From Alcaligenaceae bacterium (GTDB lineage Bacteria > Pseudomonadota > Gammaproteobacteria > Burkholderiales > Burkholderiaceae_B), in NCBI GenBank assembly GCA_029263615.1, contig JAJUFT010000009.1, positions 1 to 46,844 of the forward strand: a DNA stretch of 46,844 nucleotides, given 5' to 3'. Position numbers and translations under genes: made by a program. The notes under the pieces are model-generated. The model searched no databases. It was not told the origin of the DNA and saw only the letters and a program-made list of their open reading frames with translations. Of this stretch, positions 43,199-46,844 are shown one piece after another; position 1 is the first letter of the stretch; the number at the start of each line of letters is the position of its first letter.

Positions 43199-44876
43199 TC
43201 TTCTTCTCCAGCCAGGAGCGCAGCACCATGGCGACTGCACGTGGGTCCTTCGTGGCCATGGTGCGCGCCGTGGCGAGGTTTTCCTGGTAGCGGCTCATCT
43301 CGCTGGCGCGACGCTCGGCCGCTTCCATGGCGGCGCGGTTCTCTTCCAGTTCCTGGGCTTCCTGCTCGAGCTTTTCCTTGGCCTCGGCCATATTGTCGAG
43401 AATCGGGCGGCCCAGACCGCGCCACAACAGGATGGCGGCCGCAATGACCAGGATGTACTTGAGCAGCTGCAGGGCATGGTCGATGTAGGCCGGGTTCTGC
43501 CAGAACGGCGGCTCGCGCGGGCCTTCTTCGCTGAACAGGCTGTTGACCACGCTGACGCTGTCGCCACGTTCGGCCATGTAGCCCATGGCCTGCTTCACCA
43601 GGGCGTCGATCTTCTGAATGTCTTCTTCGGGCAGGGGTTGCAGCTCGCCATCGACATCGCGATAGTTCACCACCACGGCCACGGACAGCCGGCGCAGCTG
43701 GCCGATGGCGTCTTTCACATGGCTGATGGTGCGGTCGACTTCATAGTTGACGGTGGCTTCGCTGCGGGCATTGCCTTGCGCACCCACCGGCGCGAGGGCC
43801 GTCTGTGCACCGCCGGCAGCGAGGTCGGCACCGCCCGGAGCGGGCACGGCGGCCAGCGGCTGGCCGTCCGGGCCGAGCTGCGCGCCTTCCGGCACAGGCT
43901 GGTTGATGGGGGCGACCGGGTCGGGGGGCGGCTGGTTCGTGAGGGCGCCGGGCACGCCTTCGGGCGCCTGGGCACCGTTCTGCACGGCCGAGCTGGTCTG
44001 CTGGCTGCGCACTGCAGCCTGGCCCGGCAGCTGGTTGGGCCGGTAGACCTCGGAAGTTTGTTCGCGTTGCGAGAAATCGACGTCGGCGCTGACTTGCGCA
44101 CGCACGTTGCCGGTGCCCACGATGGGGTTCAGGAGGGTGAGAATGCGCTGAACGGTGCGGGTTTCGATTTCCGTGACCAGGTCGCGGCGGGCGCTGTCGC
44201 CTTTGCCGCTGCCGGCCGGCGCCGTGAGCAGGCGGCCGTTCTGGTCGACCACCGACACATTGTCGGCCGAGAGATTCGGCACGCTGGAGGACACCAGCCA
44301 CGAAATGGCCGCTACCTGAGACTCGCTCAGCATGCGGCCGGGGTAAAGCGTGAGCAGCACGGAGGCGGAGGGGGGCTGCCGGTCGCGCACGAACAGGGTT
44401 TCACGCGGCAGTGCCAGGTGAACCCGGGCGTGCTGCACGGCGTTCAGCGCCTGAATGGAACTGGCCAGTTCGCCTTCCAGCGCGCGCTGAAAGTTCACCT
44501 GCTCGGTGAACTGGCTGGCGCCGAATCGGGTCTGGTCGATGATCTCAAAACCGGCTTCACCGCTGCGGGGCAGGCCCTGCTGCGCCAGCTGCAGACGGGT
44601 TTCGTGCACCTTGTCGGAGGGCACCAGAATGGCCGTGCCGTTTTCCGTGAGCTGATAGGGCACGTTCATTTGCGCGAGCGCAGTGATGATGGCACCGCCG
44701 TCGCGGTCTTGCAGATTGGAGAACAGCACCTTGTAATCCGGCCCGCGGAACCACAACGCGACGATGGCCAGCAGGGCAATGGCGGCGGCGACGGCGCCAA
44801 GCTGGACCGAACGCGACACATTGCCTAGTTTTTGCAGAGCCGGAAAGCGGGCCGTCAATTCAGCCATACCACTCAT
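43188..44876 (-). CDS. fliF: MS-ring protein FliF
   Basis: A 562-residue inner-membrane ring protein. Transmembrane helix 1 is near 20-45 (GAVAAAIALLAIVALWF), followed by ring-building motifs (YKVLFSNLQDRDGGAIITALAQMNVPYQLTENGTAILVPSDKVHETRLQLAQQGLP and HARVHLALPRETLFVRD). A variable Pro/Ala region (about 300-400), transmembrane helix 2 near 455-480, and a C-terminal FliG-binding tail follow. I chose the ATG at 44876, preceded by CGAGG. An open extension upstream to 44954 has no support. It is the first gene of the reverse fli operon. Confidence 0.96.
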   Translation of the reverse strand: MSGMAELTARFPALQKLGNVSRSVQLGAVAAAIALLAIVALWFRGPDYKVLFSNLQDRDGGAIITALAQMNVPYQLTENGTAILVPSDKVHETRLQLAQQGLPRSGEAGFEIIDQTRFGASQFTEQVNFQRALEGELASSIQALNAVQHARVHLALPRETLFVRDRQPPSASVLLTLYPGRMLSESQVAAISWLVSSSVPNLSADNVSVVDQNGRLLTAPAGSGKGDSARRDLVTEIETRTVQRILTLLNPIVGTGNVRAQVSADVDFSQREQTSEVYRPNQLPGQAAVRSQQTSSAVQNGAQAPEGVPGALTNQPPPDPVAPINQPVPEGAQLGPDGQPLAAVPAPGGADLAAGGAQTALAPVGAQGNARSEATVNYEVDRTISHVKDAIGQLRRLSVAVVVNYRDVDGELQPLPEEDIQKIDALVKQAMGYMAERGDSVSVVNSLFSEEGPREPPFWQNPAYIDHALQLLKYILVIAAAILLWRGLGRPILDNMAEAKEKLEQEAQELEENRAAMEAAERRASEMSRYQENLATARTMATKDPRAVAMVLRSWLEKKNVN

Positions 44877-45260
44877 TGATGGCCTCGGAAACGGAGAACG
44901 CGGCGCAAGGCGCCCGACTTGAAGGGGTTGATCGGCAATGTGTACATGCTGCAAAACAGAATGGGGTGAGGCTGCATTATGGCCCGACCGTCAGACGGAC
45001 CATTGCGGGAAAAACATGCGTTTTGGGGGCCATTTACAAGGTATGAAACGTTTTGCAATGGCCACGGGCGGAAGATGCGCCGGACTATACACCATGGGTT
45101 CGGTGGCGGGGGCGGAGGGCGGTGTCGAAGGCAGGATGCGCAGGGGAGGGTCGATGGCCGGAAATGGGGGCGGTTTTGCCGGCTGCTAGGCGGCTTGAAA
45201 GGTCGACCTCCGGCGTATAGTGGCCATCACTGTCAATCGTTTCACCGTTACACGCACGCC
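44877..45260. promoter_or_regulatory. fliF-fliE divergent promoter region with dyads
   Basis: This 384-bp gap holds no convincing gene. It must drive the long fliF operon leftward and fliE rightward. Visible elements: CCGTC-A-GACGG (44988-44998); CCATTGC (45000-45006) mirrored by GCAATGG (45055-45061); between them AAAAC-ATGC-GTTTT (45011-45024). GTCAGACGGACCA here is nearly repeated upstream of flgB. Class II (FlhDC-dependent) control is expected from the genes it serves, but no consensus enterobacterial FlhDC box was seen. Confidence 0.5.
45195..45221 (+). promoter_or_regulatory. Weak candidate fliE promoter
   Basis: TTGAAA (45195-45200) and TATAGT (45216-45221) resemble sigma-70 elements, but their spacing is only 15 bp. 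Suboptimal spacing would fit activator dependence. Transcription would begin about 32 bp before the fliE ATG, which has no clear Shine-Dalgarno sequence. Confidence 0.3.
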
Positions 45261-45593
45261 ATGGCCATTCAGAACCTTTCCGCCATCGAGAACATGCTGT
45301 CGCAAATGCGCCAGGTCGCCCAAGCGGCGGCCAACATGCCTGCGCGTGGCGACGCCGTGGCCGACACGCAGGGCGGTTTCGCCGCCGAGCTGGCGCGTTC
45401 GCTTTCCAAGGTGTCGGAAATGCAGAATGTGGCCACGGCTCAGGCCCAGGCCTTCCAGGCCGGCGACCCGAATGTTTCGCTGAATGATGTCATGATCGAC
45501 ATGCAGAAGGCCGGCATCGCCTTCCAGGCCACGCTGCAAGTGCGCAACCGTCTGGTGCAGGCGTATCAGGAAATCGCCAGCATGCCGGTGTAA
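45261..45593 (+). CDS. fliE: Hook-basal body protein FliE
   Basis: A 110-residue protein that joins the MS ring to the rod. The C-terminal part has the FliE signature DPNVSLNDVMIDMQKAGIAFQATLQVRNRLVQAYQEIASMPV. The N-terminus (NLSAIENMLSQMRQVAQAA) is helical. The open frame continues far upstream, but the ATG at 45261 gives the canonical size (104-110). It is transcribed alone, divergent from fliF, and is closed by a strong intrinsic terminator. Confidence 0.96.
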   Translation: MAIQNLSAIENMLSQMRQVAQAAANMPARGDAVADTQGGFAAELARSLSKVSEMQNVATAQAQAFQAGDPNVSLNDVMIDMQKAGIAFQATLQVRNRLVQAYQEIASMPV

Positions 45594-45644
45594 GGTTTCT
45601 GCCCGGGGCGCCGCAAACATGCAGCGGCGGCCCATGCTCTTTGC

Positions 45645-45680
45645 AATCCGCCTACCTTGTTCAAGGGGCGGATTTTTTTT
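45645..45680 (+). terminator. Intrinsic terminator after fliE
   Basis: AATCCGCC (45645-45652) pairs perfectly with GGCGGATT (45667-45674) and is followed by a run of T to 45680. This is a canonical Rho-independent terminator for fliE, about 50 bp after its stop. The right arm lies inside the last codons and stop of the convergent FlhX-like gene. Confidence 0.88.
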
Positions 45681-46032
45681 CCCCGGAGGCAGCGGCTGCA
45701 GTGGCCATGACCTCGCCGGCTTTTTCTTCCAGGGAATAGATCCAGGCCAGTAGCTCGGCAATGGCAACATACAGCTGCGGCGGGATCTGTGCGTCGAGGT
45801 TGACCTGCATGAGCAGGTTCACCAGTTCCGGCGACTCGTGCACGTACAGGCCGTTCTCTTTCGCGGTGCGAATGATGGCTTCCGCAATGTTGCCATAGCC
45901 CTTGGCCACCACGCGCGGGGCGGCCTCCTTGGTGTCGTAGCGAACCGCCACCGCCGAGGGGCGAGGGTCCGGTTTCTCCACGCGGGGCAGGGCGCTGGAA
46001 GACGCGAAGGGGGGGCGGTTCGTGGAACTCAC
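45661..46032 (-). CDS. FlhB C-domain paralogue (FlhX/FhlB type)
   Basis: A 123-residue soluble protein. Residues about 27-103 align with the part of FlhB that follows its NPTH cleavage site (compare AVAVRYDTKEAAPRVVAKGYGNIAEAIIRTAKENGLYVHESPELVNLLMQVNLDAQIPPQLYVAIAELLAWIYSLE with the same region of the FlhB at 12923). There are no membrane segments and no NPTH motif, so it mimics only the post-cleavage fragment. Such proteins can partly replace the FlhB C-domain in other bacteria. The start is GTG, overlapping the stop of the preceding FliK-like gene (GTGA, 46029-46032). The C-terminus is Ala/Lys-rich. Confidence 0.85.
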   Translation of the reverse strand: MSSTNRPPFASSSALPRVEKPDPRPSAVAVRYDTKEAAPRVVAKGYGNIAEAIIRTAKENGLYVHESPELVNLLMQVNLDAQIPPQLYVAIAELLAWIYSLEEKAGEVMATAAAASGEKKSAP

Positions 46033-46844
46033 GGCGCACCTCCTTCAGGGGCACTTGCGTTGGACGCGCCCCCGGCATCGGCGCCAGCACCGGAGGGGCC
46101 GGCTGCCCCAGCGGCGGGTTCGCCGGCCGCAGACTCACTTTCTCGGGAAATCGTCAGCTGGCTGAGCTGCAGGCCGTGCAGCCCCAGGCGTTCGCGCAAG
46201 GCCACGGTGTGGTCTGCCATCAGCGAGGCGGCGGTCGGGGCGGCCAGGTGCATCACCAGCTGCTGATCAGCGAGCGTAAGCCGGGCCACCACTTCCCCCA
46301 GGCCGGGCAGCTTGAGCTTGAGCCGGGTCGACCAGCTTTCGGTTTCCTGACCGTCGCCCTGAGGCTCACGCCGTTGCACTTCCCATTCCATGTCACTGCC
46401 GGGCCAGGCTTCCCCCTGCCAGGCGAAGGACTGGTTGGCCAGCACTTCCAGCTGCTGACGCACGAGCAGGTGGGTGGACGGATCCATGCCCAGCAGCGCG
46501 CCTGCGAGTTGCGCACTGGCCTGAGCGGCCTGGGCGGGCGAGGGTTGATTCAGGGCCGGGTTGCTGCTTGCCGTGCCGGCTTGAGCGGCGGTTGAAACGT
46601 CGGCACCGCCCCCAGTGGCGCGTGACCCGGCAGCACCCCCTTGTTGCGCCGAACCCTCGGCCGCACGGCCGGCCTGCGCCTGGGGTTCAGAACGCAGTTG
46701 TTCCAGCGTGCGCTGGCCGAAGGCAAACTCACGCAGGTGCGACTCATAAAACAGCCCACTGCCCTGAATGGCTTGCGACAGGGCTTGGGCAAATTGCCCG
46801 GGCAGCCCACCCAGCAGGGTGCTCAACAGGGCGCCGGTGCCCAC
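46029..46844 (-). CDS. Second FliK-like protein, N-terminus outside the window
   Basis: At least 271 residues are encoded, and the frame is still open at the window edge, so the true start lies beyond. A low-complexity Ala/Gly/Gln middle (about 60-120) is followed by a C-terminal domain resembling the FliK Flg_hook fold (TRLKLKLPGLGEVVARLTLADQQLVMHLAAPTAASLMADHTVALRERLGLHGLQLSQLTIS). An Ala/Gly tail ends it. It is translationally coupled to the FlhX-like gene, mirroring the FliK-FlhB partnership. It is distinct from the FliK at 37851-39491. Its exact substrate-switching role is inferred only. Confidence 0.75.
   Translation of the reverse strand: MGTGALLSTLLGGLPGQFAQALSQAIQGSGLFYESHLREFAFGQRTLEQLRSEPQAQAGRAAEGSAQQGGAAGSRATGGGADVSTAAQAGTASSNPALNQPSPAQAAQASAQLAGALLGMDPSTHLLVRQQLEVLANQSFAWQGEAWPGSDMEWEVQRREPQGDGQETESWSTRLKLKLPGLGEVVARLTLADQQLVMHLAAPTAASLMADHTVALRERLGLHGLQLSQLTISRESESAAGEPAAGAAGPSGAGADAGGASNASAPEGGAP

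Noticed and set aside
44979-45260. N-terminal extension of about 94 codons in frame before fliE
   Set aside because: FliE is normally about 104-110 residues and the ATG at 45261 gives 110. The upstream stretch has no FliE similarity and lies in the promoter region.
1-46844. CRISPR arrays, insertion sequences, prophage genes, tRNA or rRNA genes
   Set aside because: No regularly spaced repeats, transposase motifs, integrases or RNA-gene sequences were seen; the strand and order of genes are those of an uninterrupted flagellar locus.

Overview
The window is almost entirely one contiguous flagellar and chemotaxis locus of about 46 kb in a GC-rich genome. The gene order is flhDC, motAB, cheAW, a receptor, cheRBYZ, another receptor, flhBAF, flgNMA (reverse), flgBCDEFGHIJKL, a lipoprotein, a third receptor, then fliRQPONMLKJIHGF (reverse), fliE, and a reverse pair of accessory genes. 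FlhDC as master regulator, CheZ, motAB next to cheAW, and FlhF beside flhBA point to a betaproteobacterium. From memory the layout fits Burkholderiales, probably Alcaligenaceae (Bordetella/Achromobacter/Castellaniella/Pusillimonas type). The genus cannot be fixed from the sequence alone.

Layout. 1-217 is the start of an NlpC/P60-type lipoprotein gene running off the left edge. 218-423 is the AT-rich flhDC promoter with two dyads. 424-3587 holds the master regulator and the stator. 3655-11119 holds the chemotaxis pathway: kinase, coupling protein, transmembrane receptor, methyltransferase, methylesterase, response regulator and phosphatase. 11219-12763 is a soluble receptor whose putative sensory domain lies at its C-terminus. 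12923-18875 encodes the export gate (FlhB, FlhA) and an unusually long FlhF. 18930-20549 (reverse) encodes FlgN, FlgM and FlgA. 20697-30781 encodes rod, hook, L/P rings, rod cap/muramidase and hook-filament junction proteins. 31088-33345 carries a small lipoprotein and a third receptor. 33422-44876 (reverse) encodes the export apparatus, C-ring, hook-length control, ATPase complex and MS-ring. 45261-45593 is fliE. 45661-46844 (reverse) is a second FliK-like gene (truncated by the window) followed by a small FlhB-C-domain gene (FlhX type).

Regulation visible in the sequence: two strong sigma-28 (FliA) promoters, before flgM and before flgK, each with 8-bp elements separated by exactly 11 bp. 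There is also a candidate flhDC promoter, a clear intrinsic terminator after fliE, and several hairpins between transcription units. Many genes overlap or abut, which suggests translational coupling (flhB-flhA-flhF, flgG-flgH, fliF-fliG-fliH, fliM-fliN and the FliK2-FlhX pair).

Not found here: fliA, flhG, cheD, fliC, fliD, fliS and fliT. No insertion sequences, tRNA or rRNA genes, CRISPR arrays or integrases were seen. I found no new defence or mobile system. The less ordinary elements are the FlhX/FliK2 pair, the long FlhF extension, the C-terminal-sensor receptor, the lipoprotein inside the cluster, the flhDC promoter dyads, and in-frame tandem repeats in flgK and flhF.
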